Position numbers and translations under genes: made by a program | In this document: positions 7,692 through 15,862 of the stretch, in pieces | Layout of the letters: each line of letters begins with the position of its first letter | Position numbering within the stretch: position 1 is the first letter of the stretch | From: UBA12481 sp942493265 | GTDB taxonomy: Bacteria; Bacteroidota; Bacteroidia; Bacteroidales; UBA12481 | NCBI GenBank assembly: GCA_942493265.1 | Contig: OW818688.1 | Coordinates: forward strand, 4,030,001-4,094,000 | Length of the DNA: 64,000 nucleotides | Direction: 5' to 3' | Notes under the pieces: generated by a model | What the model saw: only the letters and a program-made list of their open reading frames with translations | What the model was told of the DNA's origin: nothing | Database searches by the model: none

Positions 7692-10052
7692 TTATTTGTC
7701 TTTTAGGGTACGGACACCGAATACCGGACCGGCCATATGTCCGTAAAACGCATTGAATTTAACAGTTACCTTAGATTTGCCTTTGGTTAAACTCACCGGA
7801 ACCGGATAATCGATATCGATCCACTGCCCGTCACTGATATTGGAAATATTTTCAGTCCCTACAACTTCCTCATCAACCAGGATATTAAATGTTTTACTCC
7901 CGGGGAAACCACCCCAGTACTCAACATGAAGAATAACCGGCTGATCGGGAAGCACTTTCATGTCGAAGGAGAACCATCCATTGCGGGCTTCGCGGTTTTT
8001 TCGGTCCTGGAATTCTCCCGGAGTGGTACTTTCCCCCTTGAAATTATGTTCCCGCTCGGGCTGCATTTCACCCGGCTGAACAAAATCAATGGTGCGGGCT
8101 TCGACTTCAGCTTTTCTGGCGAGTTCATTCTTATATTCTTCCTGGCGTTTATTCCAGGCTTCCTGAGTGAAGATATCCCAGAAAATGCTGTAGCGCATAT
8201 CGTGGGTAGCATAGAAAGGCTTGAGTTCAACATCCTTCGGTTTGCCCACGCCTTTCATCAGGAATGTATTAACCTTACCTTCAACCGGAACCAGCCAATC
8301 AGAAGGATTCCTTGATTCAGACATGATCACCGGTACAAACATTGCGGAAGCCGCTTCGGGATTGTCCACCAAACCCAATTCACCGGCCAGTACCAGTGGA
8401 CCGTACATCACTGCAATCCGGGTAGAATCATCAGGCATTGGTTCAAGGCGGAGGCTGAAAGGGAAGCTGATCTCCACCACATCGCCGGTTTTCCAGGTGC
8501 GGTAAATGCTTACAAAGCTGGAAGGCCCGGTAGTAACAGCAACTTTTTTACCATTCACTTTAACTATAATGCCTTTTTTTGCCCAGTAAGGGTATCTGAC
8601 CTGAAGATTAAGCTTAACCGGTTCCTTGCACTCAAACTTCAGAGTGGTTGCCTGTTCGTCGGGAAACCTGGTATTCTGGGTAAGTTTCAGGCCTTTGGCC
8701 GACCAGTTAAGCTCAGATGCAATATATTGGGCAACAAACAATTCCAGATCATTGGCGTAGTAAATATTCTCACCGTATTTAGCATGATTTTCCATCCCTG
8801 TTCCCACGCAGCAGGTAAAATCTTCATATTCCTGGTACTCCTTGTAACCGCCCATTTTCAATGCCAGGTTATAGATAACCCTTCCGTTTTCAGGATGCTG
8901 TGAAGAGAGGATATGATTAAAAAGAGCCCTTTCATAAAAATCAGCCTCAGCGGGAGCGGCATGCCACTCAAAAAGATGCTCCGTGAGTTTGAGCATATTA
9001 TAAACATTACAGGTTTCGGTGGTACCCTGGCTGAGTCGGTTCCTGAGCTGGTCAGGTTTTCCGAAATACTCATTATTACCGTGACCGCCAGTAACATAGG
9101 AATGATGGTTAACCACGCGGTCCCAAAAGAATTCAGCCGCCCTACGGTTAGCCGGATCTCCGGTCAGTTCATATTTGCGGGCCAGTCCGATCAGTTTGGG
9201 AATATTTGTATTTCCATGTTTTCCCGGGAGGATGTCAATGCCGGCAGCCAGTGAATCCAGGATGGCTTTATGGTAGAATTTTTGTGCATAATCCATGTAT
9301 TTTTTATCACCGGTATCAGCAGCAAGATCAGCCAGAACTTCCAGCATACCGCCATGCTCGCATTTCATCATTAATTGCAGCTGTTCATCGGAAAGGCCGC
9401 TGAGAATCATGCCGGTCCAGTCGCCCAGTTTCCTCTCCACCTTGAGGGCTTTGGTGTTTCCGCAAAGGTTGTAAGCATCGCGCAAACCAGCCATATCTTT
9501 ATGAATAGTATACCAGGGAACCCAGATCCCGTTCAGGTCGAAACCCTGGGAGCGGATATCTCCTTTAGCCACTTCCTCCTCCATGATTCGCTTTCCATCC
9601 GGAAAAGCTCCGATGAACCCATTTTTGTTAGCCTCCTGAACGATTGCCAGTTCATCAACGATATAGTTGACCCGATCGAGGAATCTGGTATCACCCGTTG
9701 ACTTATACATCAGTGCGCAGGCGCTCAGGTAATGGCCGAGTGTATGTCCGGAAATAGTACCATCCTCCCAGCCATGATAGTGCTCAGCTTTTGGGGTAAG
9801 GCCTGCCTCCTTGTAAAACTTTGCCAGCATACGGTCGGGCTCATAATTCAACAGAACCTTCATATCCAGCTCCATAGCATGTCTGAAAGGCCCGTCGAGA
9901 AGGTTCACCTCATCGAGGCCAAAAGTTTCCACTCTGAAAGGCACGGTTTCTTTCTGCCCCTGAACAGAACCCACAGGAGGGGTGGTATTACACGACACGA
10001 GAATACACGCTCCTGCGATCAATCCGATCAAAAAATAGGTTTTTGTTTTCAT
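7692..10052 (-). CDS. GH127-family beta-L-arabinofuranosidase (DUF1680), lipoprotein
   Basis: 786 residues, ATG start, lipobox LVSC (Cys21). Predicted to hydrolyse beta-L-arabinofuranosides, as in hydroxyproline-linked arabino-oligosaccharides or pectin side chains. The (alpha/alpha)6 barrel has the zinc/cysteine active site of the family: E-T-C at residues 346-348 and the Cys-Cys pair at 414-415 (FTCCVGTGMENH). These match the Glu, Cys, Cys-Cys set known from HypBA1, where a cysteine is the nucleophile. A beta-sandwich C-terminal part follows. The related family GH146 cannot be excluded. It is transcribed away from the RND operon, with a -7 box at 10072-10079. Confidence 0.9.
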   Translation of the reverse strand: MKTKTYFLIGLIAGACILVSCNTTPPVGSVQGQKETVPFRVETFGLDEVNLLDGPFRHAMELDMKVLLNYEPDRMLAKFYKEAGLTPKAEHYHGWEDGTISGHTLGHYLSACALMYKSTGDTRFLDRVNYIVDELAIVQEANKNGFIGAFPDGKRIMEEEVAKGDIRSQGFDLNGIWVPWYTIHKDMAGLRDAYNLCGNTKALKVERKLGDWTGMILSGLSDEQLQLMMKCEHGGMLEVLADLAADTGDKKYMDYAQKFYHKAILDSLAAGIDILPGKHGNTNIPKLIGLARKYELTGDPANRRAAEFFWDRVVNHHSYVTGGHGNNEYFGKPDQLRNRLSQGTTETCNVYNMLKLTEHLFEWHAAPAEADFYERALFNHILSSQHPENGRVIYNLALKMGGYKEYQEYEDFTCCVGTGMENHAKYGENIYYANDLELFVAQYIASELNWSAKGLKLTQNTRFPDEQATTLKFECKEPVKLNLQVRYPYWAKKGIIVKVNGKKVAVTTGPSSFVSIYRTWKTGDVVEISFPFSLRLEPMPDDSTRIAVMYGPLVLAGELGLVDNPEAASAMFVPVIMSESRNPSDWLVPVEGKVNTFLMKGVGKPKDVELKPFYATHDMRYSIFWDIFTQEAWNKRQEEYKNELARKAEVEARTIDFVQPGEMQPEREHNFKGESTTPGEFQDRKNREARNGWFSFDMKVLPDQPVILHVEYWGGFPGSKTFNILVDEEVVGTENISNISDGQWIDIDYPVPVSLTKGKSKVTVKFNAFYGHMAGPVFGVRTLKDK

Positions 10053-10071
10053 CCGTTCAATTTGGTTTTGC

Positions 10072-10079
10072 CAAAAATA
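10072..10079 (-). promoter_or_regulatory. Bacteroidota-type -7 box for the GH127 gene
   Basis: On the minus strand the sequence reads TATTTTTG, a full match to TAnnTTTG, 20 bases before the ATG. No clear TTTG -33 box at the usual distance, so this is moderate evidence only. The surrounding 10053-10243 interval is a divergent intergenic region with no other recognisable content. Confidence 0.45.
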
Positions 10080-10243
10080 ATAACTGTAAATATAACACTT
10101 ATTCGTAATTACAACATGGAAGCATTGTTTTTTTAGGAATTATTAACTTTTCAGATAATCGCGTTGCCTCACTATTTAATAGCTTTATGCCCTCGTAAAG
10201 AACTTTGTATACAAGCAAAAAAATCAAGAAACAGCTATCTGAT

Positions 10244-11314
10244 ATGAGACTAATTCAGACCCTTTTGGTATGTATCACGATATTGGCATTTACGGTATCG
10301 TGCAAAGAAAAAACCAAAGCCGGACCGGTTGCCGGTGCCCGGAAATCCGCAGCAGTGAATGTGGAAGTCATGGTAATAAAGCCGGATACGCTTTTGAATA
10401 TTATTTACACCACGGGCACTTTATTGCCAAATGAGAAGGTGGAATTGCGCAATGAGGTTTCCGGCCGTGTTATCGGTATTTATTTTGATGAAGGAACTGA
10501 AGTCAGGCAGGGTATGCTTTTGCTCAAGATTAATGATCAGGATTTGCAGGCTCAGTTGAACAAGAATTCTGTTCAGGAAAAAATGGCCAGGGATGAAGAA
10601 TTCCGTAAAAAGCAGTTATTGGAAATCAAGGCAATCAGTCAGGAAGAGTATGACATTGTTGCGAACACTTTAAAATCCGTGCAGGCCGAGAGGCAGCTTC
10701 TGGATGCACAGATGGCCAAAACACAGATTTTCGCCCCGTTATCCGGCAAGATCGGATTGAGAAATGTTAGTCCGGGAAGTTATATCCCCTCCAACACGCT
10801 GATAGCCACTCTCCAGCAGGTTGATCCGATCAAGGTTGAATTTTCGGTTCCTGAAAAATACACCATGCTGATCAAGCCGGGCATGCAGATCAGTTTCAGC
10901 ATGGATTATACCCAGGAAAAATTTGCCGGAAGGGTATATGCAGTAGAATCCGGTGTAGATGAAGCGACCCGAACGGTAAAGGTTCGGGCGACCTGTTCCA
11001 ACCCCAGGCGTTTGCTGGTTCCGGGAACTTTTACCAGGGTAAGTGCTGTTCTGGAGGTGATTCCTGATGCCATTAAGATCCCTTCGGAATCATTGATAGG
11101 AGACATTGCAGGCAACAAGGTTTTCGTGGTTAAGGGCGGCAAGGCATCAGCGGTTCCGGTTTTTGCCGGGATCCGCACAGAAAAGGATGTTCAGATAATT
11201 GAAGGACTGCAGCCCGGCGACAGCCTTATCCTGACCGGTCTCCTGCAGATTAACGACGGCACGCCGGTAGCCTTAAAGGCAAAGGGTGCGGCCAAAGTGA
11301 ATTCAACCAAATAA
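10244..11314 (+). CDS. RND efflux periplasmic adaptor (membrane fusion protein), lipoprotein
   Basis: 356 residues from the ATG at 10244, preferred over an upstream in-frame TTG (10205) because it starts a clean lipoprotein signal (ILAFTVSC, Cys20). It shows the usual order of lipoyl/biotinyl-like half (VSGRVIGIYFDEGTEVRQGMLL), short coiled coil (about 80-140), second lipoyl half (FAPLSGKIGLRNVSPGSYI) and beta-barrel. It links the inner membrane pump to the outer membrane channel. First gene of a three-gene operon; the pump gene starts 12 bases downstream. The pumped substrate is unknown. Confidence 0.93.
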   Translation: MRLIQTLLVCITILAFTVSCKEKTKAGPVAGARKSAAVNVEVMVIKPDTLLNIIYTTGTLLPNEKVELRNEVSGRVIGIYFDEGTEVRQGMLLLKINDQDLQAQLNKNSVQEKMARDEEFRKKQLLEIKAISQEEYDIVANTLKSVQAERQLLDAQMAKTQIFAPLSGKIGLRNVSPGSYIPSNTLIATLQQVDPIKVEFSVPEKYTMLIKPGMQISFSMDYTQEKFAGRVYAVESGVDEATRTVKVRATCSNPRRLLVPGTFTRVSAVLEVIPDAIKIPSESLIGDIAGNKVFVVKGGKASAVPVFAGIRTEKDVQIIEGLQPGDSLILTGLLQINDGTPVALKAKGAAKVNSTK

Positions 11315-11326
11315 AACCGGCTGATT

Positions 11327-14300
11327 ATGAATTTTTCCGGAATTTTCATCAAGCGGCCGGTTCTGGCTCTTGTGGTTTCCATACTCATCATTCTATTCGG
11401 GGTGATCGGATTTACTTTTTTGGGTGTGAGGGAATATCCCAGCGTAGATCCGCCCACGGTAAGTGTAAGTACCTCCTATCCCGGGGCAAATGCCGAGATC
11501 ATTGAAAGTCAGATCACTGAACCCCTTGAAGAGAGCATAAACGGGATTGCAGGGATCAGAACGCTGACTTCATCCTCACGCGACGGGGGCAGCAATATCA
11601 CGGTAGAATTCCAGATCGGAACGGACATGGAAGCTGCGGCCAATGATGTCCGCGACCGTGTATCCCGCGCCATGCGATCATTGCCACCAGATGTGGATCC
11701 TCCGCAGGTAGTGAAATCCGATGCCGATTCAAACCCGATTTTCGGGTTGACCATTCAGAGCGACAAACGGAACCTGCTGCAGTTATCTGAAATTGCCAAC
11801 AACCTGTTCAAGGAGCGCCTGCAAACGACCCCGGGAGTTAGTGAAATCCGCATCTGGGGGGAAAAAAGGTATTCCATAAAACTATTTATCGATCCGCTCA
11901 AATTAGCCGGCTACGGTCTTACTCCTTCTGATATCAGGGATGCTGTAAGCCGTGAGAACATTGAATTGCCATCGGGCCGTGTAGAAGGATACGGCACCGA
12001 ACTATCGGTAAGAACAATCGGTCGGATGAGCACAAAAGAGCAGTTCGACGACCTGATTATCAGGGAATCCGAAGGCACTCTGATCAAGTTCAAGGATATC
12101 GGCCATGCTGAATTAATGCCGGAAAATGAAAAAACCGTTATGCGCGGAAACGGTAAGATTCCAATGGTTGGAATGGCCATCATACCACAGCCGGGTTCTA
12201 ATCAGATCGCTATTGTTGATGAAGTAAAGGTGAGGCTGGAACAGATCAGGAGAGAAATGCCCGATGATATTATAGTTGAAATTTCCAACGATACCACCCT
12301 GTCTATCCGGAAGGCAATTACAGAAGTTGAAGAAACCATCCTGATTGCATTTTTACTGGTTGTATTGATCATCTTCCTGTTTTTCAGGGAGTGGAGAACC
12401 ACTATCATTCCGGTTATTGCAATTCCGATTTCTTTGATCGGGTCGTTCTTCATCATGTATATTGCAGGATACACCATCAACATACTGACTCTGCTGAGCA
12501 TAGTATTGGCGACGGGGCTTGTGGTTGATGATGCAATTGTGGTGCTGGAGAACATTTATACAAAGATTGAAAAGGGCATGAGTCCAATGGAAGCCGGGTA
12601 CAAAGGTTCGAAGGAGATATTCTTCGCAATTCTGTCGACTACCATTACGCTGGCAGCTGTTTTCCTCCCGATTATTTTTCTCCAGGGGCTAACCGGGAAA
12701 TTATTCCGGGAATTTGGAGTGGTGATGGCCGGGGCGGTGCTGATATCTGCCTTTGTTTCGCTGACGTTAACTCCCATGCTGGCAGCTAACTGGCTTAAGC
12801 ATACTGAGAATCACAATCGTTTTTACAGGGCCACTGAACCCTTCTTTGTCGGATTGATCGGCTTCTATAACCGTTCCCTGAAACTTTTTCTCAAGCACAG
12901 ATGGATTTCCTTCATAATCATGGGAATTTCAATCGGGCTGGTGGTTTACCTGTGGCCAAGAATTCCGGGTGAACTGGCTCCAATGGAAGATAAGGGGCGG
13001 CTCACGATATCTGCGACTGCGCCTGAGGGGGTAGCATTTGAAAAGATGGATGAATATATGCAGAAGCTGATCAACATAGTTGACACCTTGCCGGAGAAAG
13101 ATACTTATATGGGGTTGACCGCGATGGGCAGCGGTTCGTCCAATTCCGGTTTTATCAGGATAACCCTGGTTCCGCCGGCTGAACGTGACCGTTCACAGCA
13201 GGAAATTGCCGATTACCTGACCGGATTATTGAAACCACTGACCTTTGCCAGGAGTTTTGTTACTCAGGAACAGACCATCGGAGGAGGAAGGAACTCCGGC
13301 TTGCCGGTACAATTCGTTATTCAGGCTACCAGTCTGGAAAAATTGAGAGCCGCAATTCCGGCCTTTATGGAAAAAGCCCAGGCCAATCCGACCTTTCAGG
13401 TAGTGGATCTTAACCTGAAATTCAACAAACCGGAGATGATCCTGAGGATTGACCGTGACCGGGCAAGAACGGTGGGCCTCACCCTGCGGGATATTTCTGA
13501 AACTCTGCAGTTGTTTTTCGGTGGTCAGCGAATGGGATTCTTCATCATGAACGGCAAGCAATACCAGATCATCTGTCAGGCCGACAGGCAATACCGGGAT
13601 CAGCCGATCGATTTGAGCACCATCTATATCCGGAACAAGCAGGGAGTTATGATCCAGCTGGATAATGTGGTAAAGATCGATTACCGGGTTAACCTGCCAC
13701 AGCTTTACCGGTTTAACCGGTACATATCTGCTACTGTATCAGCCTCTCCAGCAAAAGGTTATACGCTTAGTCAGGGGATCGAAGCCATGCAGGAGGTTGC
13801 TGATGAAACTCTGGATGACACCTTTACCACATCTCTGACCGGAGTTTCAAGGGATTACGCCGAGAGTTCGAACACTTTGCTTTTCGCTTTCATGCTCGCC
13901 TTGATACTGATTTACCTGATTTTATCAGCCCAGTTCGAGAGCTTCAGGGATCCGCTGGTCATCATGCTTACCGTGCCGCTAGCGATTGCCGGTGCTTTAA
14001 TCTCGCTGCTCCTGTTCTCCCAAACACTCAATATTTTCAGTCAGATCGGTATGATCATGCTGATCGGAATTGTGACTAAAAACGGGATTCTGATTGTTGA
14101 ATTTGCCAACCAGAAGAAATATGCAGGTACGGATCTGTACGCCTCTGCGCTTGAAGCAGCCACACAGCGGTTCAGGCCAATCCTGATGACCAGTCTGGCA
14201 ACGGTTCTCGGAGCCCTTCCGATTGCCCTGGCGCTGGGGGCAGGTGCCAAAAGCCGTGTATCCATGGGGATCGTTATTATTGGCGGATTGCTGTTTGCCC

Positions 14301-14380
14301 TTATACTGACGTTATATGTGATACCTGCCCTGTACACCTACATTTCGGGAACCAAAAAGAAATTCGAATCAAAGGAATAA
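11327..14380 (+). CDS. RND multidrug efflux pump, AcrB/HAE1 type
   Basis: 1017 residues, the normal length for hydrophobe/amphiphile efflux pumps. Twelve membrane segments in two halves, each with a large periplasmic loop. The proton-relay residues are visible: the Asp pair in GLVVDDAIVVLEN and the lysine in IGIVTKNGILIVEF. It exports drugs or other amphiphiles by proton antiport together with the adaptor and the TolC-like channel. Its stop codon shares one base with the next gene's ATG, showing tight translational coupling. Confidence 0.95.
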   Translation: MNFSGIFIKRPVLALVVSILIILFGVIGFTFLGVREYPSVDPPTVSVSTSYPGANAEIIESQITEPLEESINGIAGIRTLTSSSRDGGSNITVEFQIGTDMEAAANDVRDRVSRAMRSLPPDVDPPQVVKSDADSNPIFGLTIQSDKRNLLQLSEIANNLFKERLQTTPGVSEIRIWGEKRYSIKLFIDPLKLAGYGLTPSDIRDAVSRENIELPSGRVEGYGTELSVRTIGRMSTKEQFDDLIIRESEGTLIKFKDIGHAELMPENEKTVMRGNGKIPMVGMAIIPQPGSNQIAIVDEVKVRLEQIRREMPDDIIVEISNDTTLSIRKAITEVEETILIAFLLVVLIIFLFFREWRTTIIPVIAIPISLIGSFFIMYIAGYTINILTLLSIVLATGLVVDDAIVVLENIYTKIEKGMSPMEAGYKGSKEIFFAILSTTITLAAVFLPIIFLQGLTGKLFREFGVVMAGAVLISAFVSLTLTPMLAANWLKHTENHNRFYRATEPFFVGLIGFYNRSLKLFLKHRWISFIIMGISIGLVVYLWPRIPGELAPMEDKGRLTISATAPEGVAFEKMDEYMQKLINIVDTLPEKDTYMGLTAMGSGSSNSGFIRITLVPPAERDRSQQEIADYLTGLLKPLTFARSFVTQEQTIGGGRNSGLPVQFVIQATSLEKLRAAIPAFMEKAQANPTFQVVDLNLKFNKPEMILRIDRDRARTVGLTLRDISETLQLFFGGQRMGFFIMNGKQYQIICQADRQYRDQPIDLSTIYIRNKQGVMIQLDNVVKIDYRVNLPQLYRFNRYISATVSASPAKGYTLSQGIEAMQEVADETLDDTFTTSLTGVSRDYAESSNTLLFAFMLALILIYLILSAQFESFRDPLVIMLTVPLAIAGALISLLLFSQTLNIFSQIGMIMLIGIVTKNGILIVEFANQKKYAGTDLYASALEAATQRFRPILMTSLATVLGALPIALALGAGAKSRVSMGIVIIGGLLFALILTLYVIPALYTYISGTKKKFESKE

Positions 14381-15684
14381 TGAAAGTAATTTATCTGCTG
14401 ATATCAGCACAGCTTATTCTGGGAGGTGCCGCAGTAGCCCAGGATACATTAAAGCTTGATCAGGCCATTGTTATTGCCATGCAAAACAATTTTGATATCA
14501 CTTTGGCACAAAAGGACAGCAGGATTGCCGACCTGAACAATACTCTGGGCGCCGCCGGCATGTTGCCACAGCTGAATCTGACCGGGACACGCAGCATGTC
14601 GGTCAATAATACCTATCAGCAATATTTCGACGGGCGTGAAAAAGAGAGTCCCAATGCCAAGAGCAATACGATCAGTGCAGGGGCGGCACTTACCTGGACA
14701 CTTTTCGACGGATTCGATATGTTCATCCTGAAGAAAAAGCTGGATGAGCTTGAGTATATGAGCAGTGTCCAGCTACAATCCGTAGTGGAAAATACGGTCG
14801 CGGATGTGATCCAGTCCTATTACGCCATCATCACCCAGCAAAAAGTTGTGGAGGTATATCGCGAAGCCATGGCCATCACCTCGGAACGTAAAAGAATAGC
14901 CAAAGCCGGAGTCACTTTCGGATCCAGTTCTGAGCTTTCATTTCTTCAGGCCAGTGTCGACTATAATGCCGACAGTTCTGCTTTTATTCAGCAGACCAAA
15001 CTTTTGCAGAACAGCAAGGTTGAACTCAACCGACTTCTCTGTCGTGATTTATTTGAGCCATTTGAACTGACCAGTGACATTCCGGTTGAATCGGGATTAT
15101 TGTTTGAGAAACTCTGGCAGATGGTTCAGGAGCAAAATCCCGAAATACGATTAAGCCGGACCAACCTCAGTCTGGCCCTTCTGGAGCGAAAAAGCGCCAA
15201 TTCCACGTTTTATCCGAGACTCAATCTCACATCCGGCTATAATTACCGGCGACAGGAATCAGAGGTTGGGGTAACACAAATGGACCAGTTCCGTGGGTTC
15301 AATGCCGGCGTTAATGCCTCGTACTCCATTTTTAACGGGTTCAACAATAAGCAGGAGCGCAGCAGGGCTCAGGTAAGGCTTGAATCTGCCCGTGTTGAGG
15401 CCGAGCAGGCAGAATTGAATACGAAGGCGCATCTGCAAAGGATATACAACGATTATCAGACGAATTTACAGCTTGCCGCATTTGAAAAGGACAATGTTGC
15501 GCTTGCGATCCGCAACCTCGATATTGCACGCGAAAAGTACCGTATCGGGTCGTCGAATGACATTGAACTGAGGGAAACGCAAAAGAAGCTGACTGATGCT
15601 GAAAACAGGTTTCTGACGGCTCAATTCAGGAGCAAGGCCAGTGAAACGGAACTATTGAGGCTGAGCGGACAATTGTCGCGATAA
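14380..15684 (+). CDS. TolC-family outer membrane efflux channel
   Basis: 434 residues with a signal peptide ending near AVAQ (about residue 21). Two long alpha-helical repeats with heptad character and short beta-strand stretches (such as LNLTGTRSMSVNN and LNLTSGYNYRR) are those of the TolC family. It forms the outer membrane exit duct for the preceding pump. The start overlaps the pump stop by one base (TAATG). The terminator at 15698-15727 follows 14 bases later. Confidence 0.93.
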   Translation: MKVIYLLISAQLILGGAAVAQDTLKLDQAIVIAMQNNFDITLAQKDSRIADLNNTLGAAGMLPQLNLTGTRSMSVNNTYQQYFDGREKESPNAKSNTISAGAALTWTLFDGFDMFILKKKLDELEYMSSVQLQSVVENTVADVIQSYYAIITQQKVVEVYREAMAITSERKRIAKAGVTFGSSSELSFLQASVDYNADSSAFIQQTKLLQNSKVELNRLLCRDLFEPFELTSDIPVESGLLFEKLWQMVQEQNPEIRLSRTNLSLALLERKSANSTFYPRLNLTSGYNYRRQESEVGVTQMDQFRGFNAGVNASYSIFNGFNNKQERSRAQVRLESARVEAEQAELNTKAHLQRIYNDYQTNLQLAAFEKDNVALAIRNLDIAREKYRIGSSNDIELRETQKKLTDAENRFLTAQFRSKASETELLRLSGQLSR

Positions 15685-15697
15685 CAGATAAAAAAAA

Positions 15698-15727
15698 GGC
15701 CGCTAAGTGAACTTAGCGGCCTTTTTT
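15698..15727. terminator. Bidirectional terminator between efflux operon and tRNA-Asp
   Basis: 10-bp perfect stem (ggccgctaag / cttagcggcc), TGAA loop, six T after the stem on the plus strand and a run of A (T on the minus strand) before it. It can stop both the efflux operon and the tRNA transcript. Confidence 0.9.
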
Positions 15728-15730
15728 CTG

Positions 15731-15804
15731 CGGGTACGACGAGACTCGAACTCGCGACCTCCGGCGTGACAGGCCGGCATTCTAACCAACTGAACTACAT
15801 ACCC
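15731..15804 (-). tRNA. tRNA-Asp (anticodon GTC)
   Basis: On the minus strand the 7-bp acceptor stem pairs GGGTATG with CGTACCC. The D arm contains AGTTGGTTAGA, the anticodon stem CCGGC/GCCGG encloses loop CTGTCAC with anticodon GTC, and the T arm carries GTTCGAGTC. The CCA end is not encoded. A strong promoter lies upstream and a terminator downstream. Confidence 0.96.
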
Positions 15805-15818
15805 TGCTGATTGAGGTG

Positions 15819-15849
15819 CAAATGTATATGATTTTTTTATTTCTACAAG
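15819..15849 (-). promoter_or_regulatory. Promoter of tRNA-Asp
   Basis: Minus-strand CTTG, 19 bases, then TACATTTG, fitting the Bacteroidota consensus TTTG-N19-21-TAnnTTTG. The -7 box lies 15 bases before the tRNA 5' end. Confidence 0.75.
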
Positions 15850-15862
15850 CGCCTCATGAAAA